64,000 bases of DNA from Rhizobium sp. TH2 (GTDB lineage: Bacteria > Pseudomonadota > Alphaproteobacteria > Rhizobiales > Rhizobiaceae), in the NCBI RefSeq assembly GCF_024707525.1, contig NZ_CP062231.1:806001-870000 (forward strand), read 5' to 3'. The position numbers and the translations under genes were made by a program. Under the pieces are notes generated by a model. That model worked only from the letters and a program-made list of their open reading frames with translations, did no database searches and was not told the DNA's origin. Below, piece by piece: positions 39,345-47,319 of this stretch (the stretch's first letter is position 1; the number at the start of each line of letters is the position of its first letter).

Positions 39345-39821
39345 TCAAGCAGCCCGTTGTCCCTCGATCTGCTGGGGGTCAACCGAAGTTATGGACGGAG
39401 CCACGGTCTGGATCGCAATCTTTCGCGGTTTCATTTGGTCAGGAATCTCCCGGACCAGATCCACAGACAGCAGGCCGTTGACCAGGCTCGCTCCCGTCAC
39501 CCTGACGTGGTCGGCTAGCTCGAACTTGTGCTCGAACGGCCGGCCGGCAATGCCGCGATGGAGATAGCCGTCAGCCTTGTCCCCTTCCTTGCGGCCGGTG
39601 ACGATCAGCAGGTTCGACTTGAATGTAAGGTCAAGATCCTTTTCACCGAAGCCCGCGACCGCCAGCGTAATGCGGTAGGTGTCGTCTCCAATTTTCAGAA
39701 TGTCATAAGGCGGCCAATCACTGATCGGACGGACGCGCTGGGCGTTTTCCAGCAAATTGAAAACCCGGTCGAAACCGACGCTGGACCGGAACAGGGGGCT
39801 GTAATCGTAAGATGTTGCCAT
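39345..39821 (-). CDS. Small heat shock protein Hsp20 (IbpA-like)
   Basis: A 158-residue protein. Two ATGs lie close together; 39821 has GGAGG eight bases upstream, while 39827 is only two bases from it. The start MATSYDYSPLFRSSVGFDRV is typical of rhizobial class A sHsps, the alpha-crystallin domain runs from about residue 40 (YRITLAVAGFGEKDLDL, LIVTGRK) to 135, with GLLSVDLVREIP near its end. sHsps hold unfolding proteins for refolding by DnaK and ClpB. Translation is likely controlled by the ROSE-like leader, transcription by RpoH. Confidence 0.92.
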   Translation of the reverse strand: MATSYDYSPLFRSSVGFDRVFNLLENAQRVRPISDWPPYDILKIGDDTYRITLAVAGFGEKDLDLTFKSNLLIVTGRKEGDKADGYLHRGIAGRPFEHKFELADHVRVTGASLVNGLLSVDLVREIPDQMKPRKIAIQTVAPSITSVDPQQIEGQRAA

Positions 39822-39905
39822 AGCCATATCCTCCTTGAAGCAACATGGGTATCAAGGCCATCGAGCCTTGTGAAGCCGGCCCTCTCGGCGCCGGCAGCGA
39901 TCGAT
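39822..39905 (-). ncRNA. ROSE-like RNA thermometer in the hsp20 leader
   Basis: The leader can form three hairpins: GCCGGC/GCCGGC (39875-39895), AAGGC/GCCTT (39854-39869), and a last one (39828-39843) where TTGCTTC faces GGAGGAT with an unpaired G. The UYGCU element opposite the Shine-Dalgarno with a bulged G is the hallmark of ROSE elements, which melt on heating and free the ribosome site of rhizobial sHsp genes. Confidence 0.68.
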
Positions 39906-40319
39906 TTAGTTGGGCGAATTTTGCATTTCAATATCTCCCTCAAGAATTTTTTTGACGGCCTTATTTGCCCCGTGCATCGGATACTCGTTGTATCTCTTGA
40001 GCCTCTTGGGCCACCTCAACGTCCACGAGCGCTGGATCTCGACATGGGGTCCATCAAGTTGTTTTAGCGCTGCGAGAATATCTTGAATTCTGACCAGGGC
40101 ATGAGACCCTGGCAACTCCCGGAGGGCTGGAACGGATTCCACTGCATACTGATCGGACGCCCACGACGCGAGAATGGCGCGTTTCTCCTGCTTCGAGAGC
40201 GTCGGCGCCTCCAGAACCTGCTTTGGACTAGAGAAATATTCGGCCGGGTTCAGTAGTGATACAAGGTCGATCTCGGCATGCGTTTCATTGTGGCGGTTGA
40301 TGGTTTCTACCTTTCTCAT
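39906..40319 (-). CDS. Hypothetical protein, first gene of the heat-shock operon
   Basis: A 137-residue protein from ATG 40319 with GGAGG five bases upstream. It contains LNPAEYFSSPKQVLEAPTLS, KQEKRAILASWASDQYAVES and VPALRELPGS, a pattern I associate with small rhizobial proteins encoded next to sHsps. The last third is basic and Trp/Arg/Lys-rich. It precedes hsp20 by 84 bases behind a candidate RpoH promoter. Function unknown. Confidence 0.68.
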   Translation of the reverse strand: MRKVETINRHNETHAEIDLVSLLNPAEYFSSPKQVLEAPTLSKQEKRAILASWASDQYAVESVPALRELPGSHALVRIQDILAALKQLDGPHVEIQRSWTLRWPKRLKRYNEYPMHGANKAVKKILEGDIEMQNSPN

Positions 40320-40352
40320 AAAAACCTCCTGACTGATGTTAGGACGAAAAAA

Positions 40353-40380
40353 ATTTAAGATTGCCGCGCTCTGTTTCAAG
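40353..40380 (-). promoter_or_regulatory. Candidate RpoH (sigma-32) promoter of the hsp20 operon
   Basis: On the reverse strand CTTG (40377-40380), 17 bases, then CTTAAAT (40353-40359). The alphaproteobacterial RpoH consensus is close to CTTG-N17/18-CYTATNT, so one core base differs. It lies 34 bases before the ATG at 40319. Confidence 0.55.
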
Positions 40381-40518
40381 TCGTCAACCTACTTGAAAAG
40401 CGGACAAATTATTGGTCGCGAAGTCGAGTGGTTCGGACAACTCCTCGCCCACTCTATCTTTCCAAATTTTAAAGGCGCTTAGTTGCTCCCGACCGCTTTA
40501 TTGATCTGGAGGAATCAG

Positions 40519-40744
40519 ATGGCCCGATACCATTTCCACGTGCGCGACGGTGAGAAGTTGATCAAGGACATTGTTGGAGCCGAATTCCCTAACGAGAAAG
40601 CCGCCTTCGAACACGCTGAAAAGGCCGCGCGGACGACCGCATGCCGGTGGAGCGAACATAGAGGGCAGCGAATTCGAGGTGGAGGACGAACTCGGCGCGC
40701 GGCTATTCAACGTGCCCTTTACTGTCGGAATGCGAACGGATTAG
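40519..40744 (+). pseudogene. Frameshifted DUF6894 gene
   Basis: ATG 40519 has GGAGG upstream and opens MARYHFHVRDGEKLIKDIVG, a good DUF6894 start. After AEKAAR the frame is lost near 40630-40645; the expected end continues in another frame as GSEFEVEDELGARLFNVPFT and stops at 40742-40744. One missing base explains it. It is a homologue of the intact gene at 8636. Confidence 0.65.
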
Positions 40745-40859
40745 AGCCGCGCAACCAGTATCCACGCTAAAGCCACCTCTTCGAGCGCGCATGCACTACA
40801 ATTCGCTTCTCTCGTTTCACTCTCGGCAAGCGGGCTTGTTCCCGAAACTAGGAATTCTG

Positions 40860-41204
40860 ATGACCCAATATCCAGCCGATGATGCAGTTGTTTCTGAGGT
40901 CGTCACCCTGCGCATGGCTCTGCCCACCTGGGTCGTAAGCACCGTCGAACTCGTCGAATTGGCAGACAACGCTGAGCGTGCGGCCCGAAATCCTAACCCT
41001 GAAACAGCGGATCGGTCTCGCAAGCTCATTGTCGAGGTCGCCGAATGGCAGGAGAAGCTTGGCAACTGGCAGTCACAAGCTCTTAGCCCGCGCCTACTGG
41101 CTGAGCTTCGTATTCTTAAAGCCACCCTGGATGCGTCGATGGATGAAGCCAATGGTGCTGCCGCAAAGCTGAAAATTTTCGAAGAAGAACCCTCCGGTCA
41201 ATGA
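40860..41204 (+). CDS. Hypothetical helical protein
   Basis: A 114-residue protein from ATG 40860 (weak AGGAATTC site). It is almost all helix: TWVVSTVELVELADNAERAA, then SRKLIVEVAEWQEKLGNWQS and LLAELRILKATLDASMDEAN. Likely a coiled coil. No family recognised. Confidence 0.5.
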   Translation: MTQYPADDAVVSEVVTLRMALPTWVVSTVELVELADNAERAARNPNPETADRSRKLIVEVAEWQEKLGNWQSQALSPRLLAELRILKATLDASMDEANGAAAKLKIFEEEPSGQ

Positions 41205-41455
41205 AGGCCGAAGGGCTGGTTAGGTCGGTTGCCGGCACGCGACGCGGCTTGGTATCCTCGCCTCCGACGAACAAGCCCATCAGCCAGGCGCCGCCGAGTA
41301 TGACGATGATGCCGCCAAGGCTTCCTCTTCGCCGTGGCCATCTTCCCCCAACAAATGAAGGATGCCCGACAAAGTTGAAAGTGTCGATAGCTCGCCCGAC
41401 TTGACTTAGATCGCCGCTGTGTCAGGATGAGATCAAAGCAAGAACAGGATGAACT

Positions 41456-41701
41456 ATGGCCCAACCACTTGGGAAGCTAATTGTCATGGCTGCCTTCAAT
41501 GAGGACGACGAGGGCAATCTCGTGCCGGCCTTCGATCCTTGGGAATTTAACGATGCCGCCCGGGCCAAGCGAGAGGCTCAGATCATCGCTGGCAAGCATG
41601 CGGGCGTTACAGCCTGGCAGCGGTCAGCTGATCCAAGTGTCGGAGAGTATGGTCCCCCAGAGGTGCTATTTCAGCACGGCAAACTTCCGGAGATGGAGTA
41701 A
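41456..41701 (+). CDS. Conserved hypothetical protein
   Basis: An 81-residue protein: LGKLIVMAAFNEDDEGNLVP, then EFNDAARAKREAQIIAGKHA and GVTAWQRSADPSVGEYGPPE. Proteins with this A-x-F-x-x-x-x-E-G-x-L-x-P-A-F and G-E-Y-G-P-P-E layout are found across rhizobia, often several per genome, without a known role. The alpha/beta pattern and acidic start suggest a small soluble fold. Confidence 0.65.
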   Translation: MAQPLGKLIVMAAFNEDDEGNLVPAFDPWEFNDAARAKREAQIIAGKHAGVTAWQRSADPSVGEYGPPEVLFQHGKLPEME

Positions 41702-41891
41702 TCGCCCTTCGTCGATCGTCTTGACCAGGCGCCTCTGTGAGCATGCTTTGCGCCTCCCCCGTACCAGAGCAGGTTCCATTCAGCCATCAACGAGGAGTCA
41801 TCGCAAACTGTGCGTTTTCGTACCGAAACCTTAGGAACTGAAGCGGGTTCCTTTTGTGGCCATGTGGCCGAAACCAATGGAGTATACGAGA

Positions 41892-42053
41892 ATGGCAACT
41901 CAAGGCGGTACGCACGAACAGCATGTTAAGGCGGGCGAGCAAAGCCACAAGAATGACGGCAAGTCGAGCAGTTCGGGCAGCAAGAGCTCAAGCAGCAAAG
42001 GCTCTGGAGGTGACTCCAAGGGCGGCTCGAAGTCGTCCAATAAAGGCAAGTAG
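41892..42053 (+). CDS. Ser/Gly/Lys-rich low-complexity protein
   Basis: A 53-residue protein from ATG 41892: MATQGGTHEQHVKAGEQSHK followed by a Ser/Gly/Lys-only tail. The opening with G-G-x-H-E-Q-H-x-x-A-G-x-Q-S-H-K recalls KGG-motif stress proteins. It is expected to be disordered and very soluble. Function unknown; a desiccation or stress role would be a guess. Confidence 0.5.
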   Translation: MATQGGTHEQHVKAGEQSHKNDGKSSSSGSKSSSSKGSGGDSKGGSKSSNKGK

Positions 42054-42297
42054 GTATCAGGTATAGTCCCAGCTGGACGTTGACCTCGTTCAGCTGGGCG
42101 CTCCTTTCAATGCCGATGAAAGTCGTGGTCGCGCGTGCGACGGCCATAGATTTTCAGGCCGGCATCTATGAACGAGCCGATCGCCGTAGGCCTGGTTGGG
42201 TAGCGCTTCTCGAGTATGACATCAGAGAATACACCTCTGGATTATCCGCGCCATCCCGCGCCCACCGCATGACGGAAAGCGACGAACGTTTCAGCTT

Positions 42298-42687
42298 TCA
42301 AATCGTCTCGGTCTTCCCTACTGCCGCACCCGTTTCATGGGCACCGTGGCGCATCGACAGCCGCCGATTGGGCGCAGACTGCTTAACGAGTGCCTCGAAA
42401 GCCGCGCGGGCCGCAATAGCATTGTTGGCGCCGCCCATTGCTTCTAGGACATTGCCGTGGGCATCGACCTCATAAATGATGTTGTGGAACAGATCGCGCG
42501 CAATGGCCGCATCCGGGGTGTAGTTGCCTGGCAACGGCTCAATGGCATCGGCTTCACCAACCTTGCATATGAACGCGTCGTCGCATGTCCGCAGCCAGGC
42601 AATGGCCCGCTTGCCTTCAATGGTGCCGCGCGCTTTGAAGCAGATATGCCAGTCCCGTCCCTTTCGTATCAGTTTGGTCTCTCGCAT
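42298..42687 (-). CDS. Hypothetical protein
   Basis: A 129-residue protein from ATG 42687 (a start at 42699 adds four residues). It has a basic start (RETKLIRKGRDWHICFKARG), then CDDAFICKVGEADAIEPLPG, and an Ala-rich helix AIAARAAFEALVKQ. It is followed by a 21-residue polar tail. No domain recognised. It is divergent from the SRAP gene 81 bases away. Confidence 0.45.
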   Translation of the reverse strand: MRETKLIRKGRDWHICFKARGTIEGKRAIAWLRTCDDAFICKVGEADAIEPLPGNYTPDAAIARDLFHNIIYEVDAHGNVLEAMGGANNAIAARAAFEALVKQSAPNRRLSMRHGAHETGAAVGKTETI

Positions 42688-42768
42688 CGTATTTCTCAAT
42701 ATTCTTGACGTTGGTGGCTAGGCTGCCTTTACTGCCGGACTGACCACGAGAAACGAGAATAATCGCCC

Positions 42769-43455
42769 ATGTGCGGACGCCTCACTCATCGCCTGTCTTG
42801 GGCCGAAATCCACGGCCTTTACCGCCTCACCCTTGATCCACTCGTCGGCCGCAACGACATGCCGGCGCGGTTCAACATCTCCCCCACCCAAACCGTCCCG
42901 ATCGTCCACAACGACAAGGACGGCAACGAAATCGCCCAGGAAGCGCGCTGGTGGCTCGTGCCATTCTGGGCAAAGGAAATGCCCAAGGCGGCAATGTTCA
43001 ATGCCAGGATCGAAACTGTCGCCACGTCAGGAGCCTTCAAAGATGCATTCAAGTCGAAGCGCTGCCTGATCCCGGCCGATGGCTTTTACGAATGGACGCT
43101 CAATCCCGAAGACCCGAAGGGCAAGACGAAAGATCCGTGGTACATCCACCTGCCCGGCGGAAAGCCGTTCTCGTTCGCAGGGCTGTGGGCGCACAATGAC
43201 AAACTTGGCGTGACGAGCTGCACCATCATCACCCGGGAGGCCGGAGAACCGGTCAGCCAGCTTCATGACCGCATGCCGGTCATTCTCGATCCGGCAGTCT
43301 ATGACGAATGGCTGGCGGCCGAAACGGGACCGGGCGATGCCATGGAACTGCTCGACCATCACCTTGATGGGCAGCTACAGTTCCACCGCGTCAGCAGAGA
43401 TGTGAACAGCTCTAAATTCGCCGGCGATCCGGGGATCGAGATCAACCCGCTTTGA
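42769..43455 (+). CDS. yedK: SRAP family protein (YedK/HMCES-like), abasic-site shield
   Basis: A 228-residue protein with the catalytic Cys2 (MCGRLTHR), ARFNISPTQTVPIV with the conserved Asn, CLIPADGFYEW with the conserved Glu, and QLHDRMPVIL with the active His. SRAP proteins form a covalent thiazolidine link with abasic sites in single-stranded DNA and protect them from strand breakage. It belongs with the DNA ligase at 45699 as DNA-repair cargo in the island. Length is normal. Confidence 0.93.
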   Translation: MCGRLTHRLSWAEIHGLYRLTLDPLVGRNDMPARFNISPTQTVPIVHNDKDGNEIAQEARWWLVPFWAKEMPKAAMFNARIETVATSGAFKDAFKSKRCLIPADGFYEWTLNPEDPKGKTKDPWYIHLPGGKPFSFAGLWAHNDKLGVTSCTIITREAGEPVSQLHDRMPVILDPAVYDEWLAAETGPGDAMELLDHHLDGQLQFHRVSRDVNSSKFAGDPGIEINPL

Positions 43456-43459
43456 AATC

Positions 43460-43768
43460 TCAGGCCCCAGCGTCGATAAGAGCCTGCAGTTCTTGGAAGT
43501 AGCTCTCATATGCAGGCAACTCCCACTTCGGCACTTTGCTCATGTGAGAAAACTCGGGAATAAGAGGTTGCCCGCGCGCCCTGCGGGCAGCAATCTCCTT
43601 CCTCAAGCGATGCTCGCGTGACAAGGTTTCGCGAATAGGGGCATGGGCGAATGTCTCGGGCGCGTACTTCTCACCATAGACCTGGATAGTCTCGTAGGTG
43701 CTTTTGCCCCGCTTCTGTCGATAATCGATGATGGAACGTAGCGTGTCAGGCTCCTCTGGCGTGCTCAT
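43460..43768 (-). CDS. Hypothetical protein
   Basis: A 102-residue protein from ATG 43768 with GAGGAG upstream. It contains TLRSIIDYRQKRGKSTYETI, then RETLSREHRLRKEIAARRAR and a C-terminal YESYFQELQALIDAG helix. Charged and helical with a basic centre; no family recognised. It converges with the SRAP gene. Confidence 0.5.
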   Translation of the reverse strand: MSTPEEPDTLRSIIDYRQKRGKSTYETIQVYGEKYAPETFAHAPIRETLSREHRLRKEIAARRARGQPLIPEFSHMSKVPKWELPAYESYFQELQALIDAGA

Positions 43769-43857
43769 GAGAACTCCTCTCGGTTCGAATGTTCTCATTC
43801 TGTTCACGGATAGGAAAATAGTCAAGACAGCCGAAAACGCGAAATGGATTCTTTTTG

Positions 43858-43899
43858 CACTCGCGGAACAGTCGCGGGAGATTCAATTGAATCGCATTG
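43858..43899. repeat. Conserved 42-base intergenic element, copy A
   Basis: It reads CACTCGCGGAAC, then GTCGC, then a perfect palindrome GATTCAATTGAATC (43880-43893), then GCATT. A second copy at 48206-48248 has the same order and spacing with several substitutions. Both lie upstream of rightward genes. The GANTC words inside are CcrM methylation sites. Confidence 0.55.
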
Positions 43900-43958
43900 C
43901 CTAGCCTCATCGCAAAAGGCCAACGAGCGCAGGGCGGAATAGTGTCCGGTATCGTACC

Positions 43959-43984
43959 GGAACCTCCGTTGTCGCTTGCGGTTA
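43959..43984 (+). promoter_or_regulatory. Candidate EcfG-like promoter before the DUF892 gene
   Basis: GGAAC at 43959-43963, 16 bases, then GGTT at 43980-43983. It lies 65 bases before the TTG start at 44049. DUF892 genes are stress-induced in other bacteria, so EcfG control is sensible. Confidence 0.5.
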
Positions 43985-44048
43985 CTAAGCGCGCAATCTG
44001 CGTATTACCGCCATACGGCTGTATTCCCCCCGATGACAGGAGGCCACT

Positions 44049-44543
44049 TTGGCCAAGGAAATTAAGAAGCTTAACGAGCTGTTCCACGACACGCTGATGG
44101 ATGTCTATTTCGCAGAGAACAAGATTGTCGAGGTTCTCCCGAAAATGCAGGAAGCGGCCAAGAGTAGCCAGCTCAAGGGTGCATTCGAAAAGCATCTCGC
44201 GGAAACCAAGGTCCATGTCACTCGGCTTGAAGAGGTTTTTGCCATCATCGGCAAGGAGCCTGCGAAGAAGACCTGTCCCGCAATCCTCGGCATCACCGAC
44301 GAAGGCGCCGAAATCATGGAAGAATATGAGGGGTCGCCCGCTCTCGACGCCGGCCTTCTTTCCGCTGCGCAGGCCGTCGAACATTACGAAATGTCTCGCT
44401 ACGGCACCCTGAGGACATGGGCTCTGGAACTGGGTCTTACCGATGCGGCAGGCTTATTGCAGACAACGCTGGACGAAGAACAGGCGACCGATCTTGCATT
44501 GACTTCGATCGCGACCTCCGTGGTCAATCAGAACGCGGAATAG
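44049..44543 (+). CDS. DUF892 ferritin-like protein (YciE/YciF family)
   Basis: A 164-residue protein. TTG 44049 has AGGAGG six bases upstream. Four long helices carry metal-ligand candidates: DVYFAENKIVEVLPKMQ, FEKHLAETKVHVTRLEEVF, AVEHYEMSRYGTLRTWALEL and TTLDEEQATDLALT. YciF-type proteins form ferritin-like dimers with a di-iron site and are induced by osmotic and general stress. The next two genes also look stress-linked, and the promoter upstream resembles EcfG sites. Confidence 0.9.
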   Translation: MAKEIKKLNELFHDTLMDVYFAENKIVEVLPKMQEAAKSSQLKGAFEKHLAETKVHVTRLEEVFAIIGKEPAKKTCPAILGITDEGAEIMEEYEGSPALDAGLLSAAQAVEHYEMSRYGTLRTWALELGLTDAAGLLQTTLDEEQATDLALTSIATSVVNQNAE

Positions 44544-44620
44544 CCCAGGAAAAACGGGGCGGCGAAAAGCGCCACCCCCGAAACCGAAGTGAAACCAGCA
44601 ATCTAAATTTTCGCGGGCAA

Positions 44621-44645
44621 GGAACCTCCATTTCCATTGCGAGTT
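44621..44645 (+). promoter_or_regulatory. Candidate EcfG-like promoter before the PepSY-like gene
   Basis: GGAAC at 44621-44625, 16 bases, then AGTT at 44642-44645, 43 bases before ATG 44688. Confidence 0.42.
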
Positions 44646-44687
44646 TCCCAGACACGAGGTTAATTCGTTCCACCATAAGGAAAAATC

Positions 44688-44996
44688 ATGAAAATGACAC
44701 TTATCGCAGCGGCGCTGCTCAGCGCCGTCTCAATGCATGCCTTTGCCCAGACGACAGCGACCGATGGCGATACGCCAGCCGTCGCCACGCCGGATTCGAA
44801 GAACGCCACCGCGCCAGTAGAAGGCGCCAACAGCTTCACGGAATCACAGGCGCAGGAGCGCATCGTCGAGGCCGGCTTCACCGATGTGTCGGCGCTCAAG
44901 CTGGACGACAAGGGCGTATGGCGCGGCACCGCCATGAAGGGCGGCAAGTCGATGCCGGTCGGCCTCGATTATCAAGGCAACATCGTCTCTCAATAA
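44688..44996 (+). CDS. Exported small PepSY-like protein
   Basis: A 102-residue protein with signal peptide (MTLIAAALLSAVSMHAFAQ). The mature part has a Thr/Ala/Pro-rich linker and FTESQAQERIVEAGFTDVSA then LKLDDKGVWRGTAMKGGKSM: one PepSY-like beta-alpha unit of the type found in small periplasmic rhizobial proteins. It lies 23 bases before the glycine-zipper gene, so they are likely co-transcribed. Binding or inhibiting a protease is known for some PepSY proteins, unproven here. Confidence 0.7.
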   Translation: MKMTLIAAALLSAVSMHAFAQTTATDGDTPAVATPDSKNATAPVEGANSFTESQAQERIVEAGFTDVSALKLDDKGVWRGTAMKGGKSMPVGLDYQGNIVSQ

Positions 44997-45019
44997 GAAT
45001 TTTAGGGAAGGAATGACCC

Positions 45020-45616
45020 ATGAGAACAGTTACAGGACTATTCGACAATTACGACAATGCCCGCTCTGCTGTATCCCAGCTCGAAAGCGCTGGCATTTCG
45101 CATGATGACATCAGCATCGTGTCCAACAATGGCGACGGCCGCTATGACGGCGACACCGATGCCGCCGAAGGCGCGGGCACCGGTGCTGGTCTCGGCGCTG
45201 TGGCGGGCGGAGCAGGTGGCCTGTTGGCCGGGCTCGGCATGCTTGCCATCCCAGGCGTAGGCCCCGTTGTGGCTGCCGGCTGGCTCGCAGCCACGGCCGT
45301 CGGCGCGGTCGCTGGTGCAGCAGTAGGCGGCGCGGCCGGCGGCATCATCGGCGCGCTGACAGAGTCAGGCGTGCCGGAAAATGACGCGCATGTCTATGCC
45401 GAGGGCGTCCGTCGCGGTGGTTCGTTGGTGACCGCCCGGGTTGACGAAAACCGTGTCGCGGAAGCGGAGGGCATTCTGAAGGGCAACCAGCCCGTCGATC
45501 CCGCCATGCGCCGCAGTGCCTATGAGCAGCAGGGCTGGAAGGGCTTCGATCCGAGCCTCGATCCCTATTCCCGCGATCAGATCGCTCAGGAGCGGAATAG
45601 ATATCCACTCGTATGA
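45020..45616 (+). CDS. Glycine-zipper general stress protein, paralogue of 4482-5081
   Basis: A 198-residue protein: RTVTGLFDNYDNARSAVSQL and ESAGISHDDISIVSNN form the N-terminal stress-protein domain; residues 52-120 are a Gly/Ala zipper; then SGVPENDAHVYAEGVRRGGS and a C-terminal AYEQQGWKGFDP. The order of blocks equals that of the protein at 4482-5081. It is probably transcribed with the PepSY-like gene from a stress promoter. Function unknown. Confidence 0.82.
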   Translation: MRTVTGLFDNYDNARSAVSQLESAGISHDDISIVSNNGDGRYDGDTDAAEGAGTGAGLGAVAGGAGGLLAGLGMLAIPGVGPVVAAGWLAATAVGAVAGAAVGGAAGGIIGALTESGVPENDAHVYAEGVRRGGSLVTARVDENRVAEAEGILKGNQPVDPAMRRSAYEQQGWKGFDPSLDPYSRDQIAQERNRYPLV

Positions 45617-45698
45617 TACCATTGCGCCGCCGGTCCCCGAGATCGGCGGCGTTCAATTTCTTAAACTGCGGCGAGAATGGTAGCCGCTGTCAGAAGTT

Positions 45699-46763
45699 TC
45701 ATTCAGAAGCACTGGGCCCTTCAAGAGTAAAGATGCTTTTCGCATCCACTTTATCTCTCAGCCCTTTGAATGACGCGTGTCGCAATTTTGCGTCATCGGT
45801 CCAACCGCGATACTCGATTTCGGCAGTGAATTCGGGCCGAACAAAGACCAGCGTCTTTCCCTTCTTGGCTATTGCCGGCCGATCGGTTTTCATTCCGTCC
45901 AGCAGCGACTTCAGGTCGCGCGCCTGAGCGTGTTTGAAGCCCGTCCCGACCGATCCCACGTAGACGAGCTTACCGTCCTTCATCGCAGCCAAGAGAAGCC
46001 TCGCGATGGCGCCGGGCATTGAGGTGGATGGCTCATAGCCCACGATGACAAAACTGTCGCTCTGGACGCATTTGATCTTGAGCCAATCACCAGTCCTGCC
46101 CGATCGATAGGGCCGGTCATCATGCTTGGCGATAATGCCTTCGAGGCCGAGCGCACAGGCTTGCTTCAGCAGTTCCTCGCCATCGGCTTCAATCGTCTCC
46201 GAGAACTTGATGGCGCCGTCGCGATCGGCAAGCAAGTCCTCTAGCATCTGCCGGCGCTCATGCTGTCCGAACTTGGTCAAGTCGTGGCCATCGAGATAAA
46301 GTAGGTCGAACGCGATGAAGACAGCCTCGCCCGCGCTGCGCTTGCCGCCACGGCCACCCAGAGCCTTCTGGAGCGCGCTGAAGTCCGATCGCCCTTGCTC
46401 GTCAAGCACGACGGCCTCTCCGTCGAGAATGAGCGTCCTGGGGCTGAATGAACGGGCAGCGGCTGCGATATGGGGGAAACGGTCAGTCCAGGTATGACCG
46501 CCGCGCGTGATGATGCGAATGCCGTTGAGCTCGACATGGATTGCGAGGCGATAGCCATCCCACTTGATCTCGTATTGCCATTGGTCGCCGGCCGGGGCTT
46601 TTTGCGCCAAGAGAGCCAGGCACGGCTCGATACGTTCCGGCATGAGGTCGAACGGGATACGACCCTGGCGAGGATCAGGCGGGGTGATCGGCCGGGAAAC
46701 GAGCGGCAGATCAACATCGCGCTTGAGCGGCGCGGACTTGGGAGGGTGGGAACGCTTTACCAT
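45699..46763 (-). CDS. ATP-dependent DNA ligase (LigD ligase-domain/LigC type)
   Basis: A 354-residue stand-alone ligase. Motif I is EIKWDGYRLAIH with the adenylated Lys near residue 68; motif III is LDGEAVVLD; motif IIIa is FDLLYLDG; motif IV is EGIIAKH; motif V is DWLKIKC. The C-terminal OB-fold contains VGSVGTGF and VRPEFTAEIEYRGWT. No Ku, polymerase or nuclease gene is nearby. Such ligases serve non-homologous end joining or nick sealing under stress. It converges with the stress genes. Confidence 0.92.
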   Translation of the reverse strand: MVKRSHPPKSAPLKRDVDLPLVSRPITPPDPRQGRIPFDLMPERIEPCLALLAQKAPAGDQWQYEIKWDGYRLAIHVELNGIRIITRGGHTWTDRFPHIAAAARSFSPRTLILDGEAVVLDEQGRSDFSALQKALGGRGGKRSAGEAVFIAFDLLYLDGHDLTKFGQHERRQMLEDLLADRDGAIKFSETIEADGEELLKQACALGLEGIIAKHDDRPYRSGRTGDWLKIKCVQSDSFVIVGYEPSTSMPGAIARLLLAAMKDGKLVYVGSVGTGFKHAQARDLKSLLDGMKTDRPAIAKKGKTLVFVRPEFTAEIEYRGWTDDAKLRHASFKGLRDKVDAKSIFTLEGPSASE

Positions 46764-46822
46764 TTCCCAATTGCGCCATAGAATAATTAAAATGCTGTCT
46801 ATAGCCCATGTAAGGAGTGGCT

Positions 46823-46945
46823 ATGGTTTACGACTGGGAAAGCAAGTCCTGGCGCAAGACTGTACTGTGGTGGGCAGTTATCTTTGCCGCTTTTTTTGTT
46901 GCGGGCCTTATTGGCGCTTACCAGATGTCAGAGTTGCTTAGGTGA
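46823..46945 (+). CDS. 40-residue membrane protein
   Basis: ATG 46823 follows AAGGAGTGGCT. The product MVYDWESKSWRKTVLWWAVI continues as one transmembrane helix (FAAFFVAGLIGAY) and ends MSELLR. Too short for ordinary gene finding, but the ribosome site is strong and its TGA overlaps the next ATG (TGATG), so translation is coupled. Function unknown. Confidence 0.55.
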   Translation: MVYDWESKSWRKTVLWWAVIFAAFFVAGLIGAYQMSELLR

Positions 46946-47205
46946 TGAGACCGCGCCGCGCGCATGGCGTGCCGAAGCTTTCACATTATCGCGGGGAAAA
47001 GATAGCTGTCATGTGCGACAAGTGCGGCTTGGAGCGCCGGTACGACGCGGATGCGATGATGGAGCGTATCGAGGATACGCCAATGCCGCTGTTGCTGATC
47101 AAAATCGCCGAGGGCGAGGGCTGTCCACGCGCGGGAAGCAAAGGCGAGGATCGATGCATGTTGCGATATGATCTGACATTTGCACCGATGTTCAAAGGAA
47201 GGTAG
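46945..47205 (+). CDS. Small protein with zinc-ribbon-like cysteines
   Basis: An 86-residue protein from ATG 46945, coupled to the gene before. It contains IAVMCDKCGLERRYDADAMM, then LLLIKIAEGEGCPRAGSKGE and DRCMLRYDLTF. Four Cys in a C-x2-C...C...C order suggest a zinc site. Proteins of this pattern recur in rhizobial phages and islands; the role is unknown. Confidence 0.6.
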   Translation: MRPRRAHGVPKLSHYRGEKIAVMCDKCGLERRYDADAMMERIEDTPMPLLLIKIAEGEGCPRAGSKGEDRCMLRYDLTFAPMFKGR

Positions 47206-47319
47206 GCGCTAAAGGCCATCGGCACTAGCGCAACCAGCCATCCCCACCAATTGAAGCTTTGCGGGGCGGTCGTCCTCGGGTCGGCGCTTGCCGTAGCCTG
47301 AGACCATAGAAACATTTCG

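Noticed and set aside
41200..41345. Reverse-strand frame with a membrane-like stretch LGGIIVILGGAWLMGLFVG
   Set aside because: The helix is not in frame with the only well-placed ATG (41341) and has no start codon of its own; at most a decayed small gene.
46986..47315. Reverse frame with a hydrophobic stretch WWGWLVALVPMAFSAYLPL
   Set aside because: It overlaps the coupled forward gene with cysteine motif and lacks a ribosome site.
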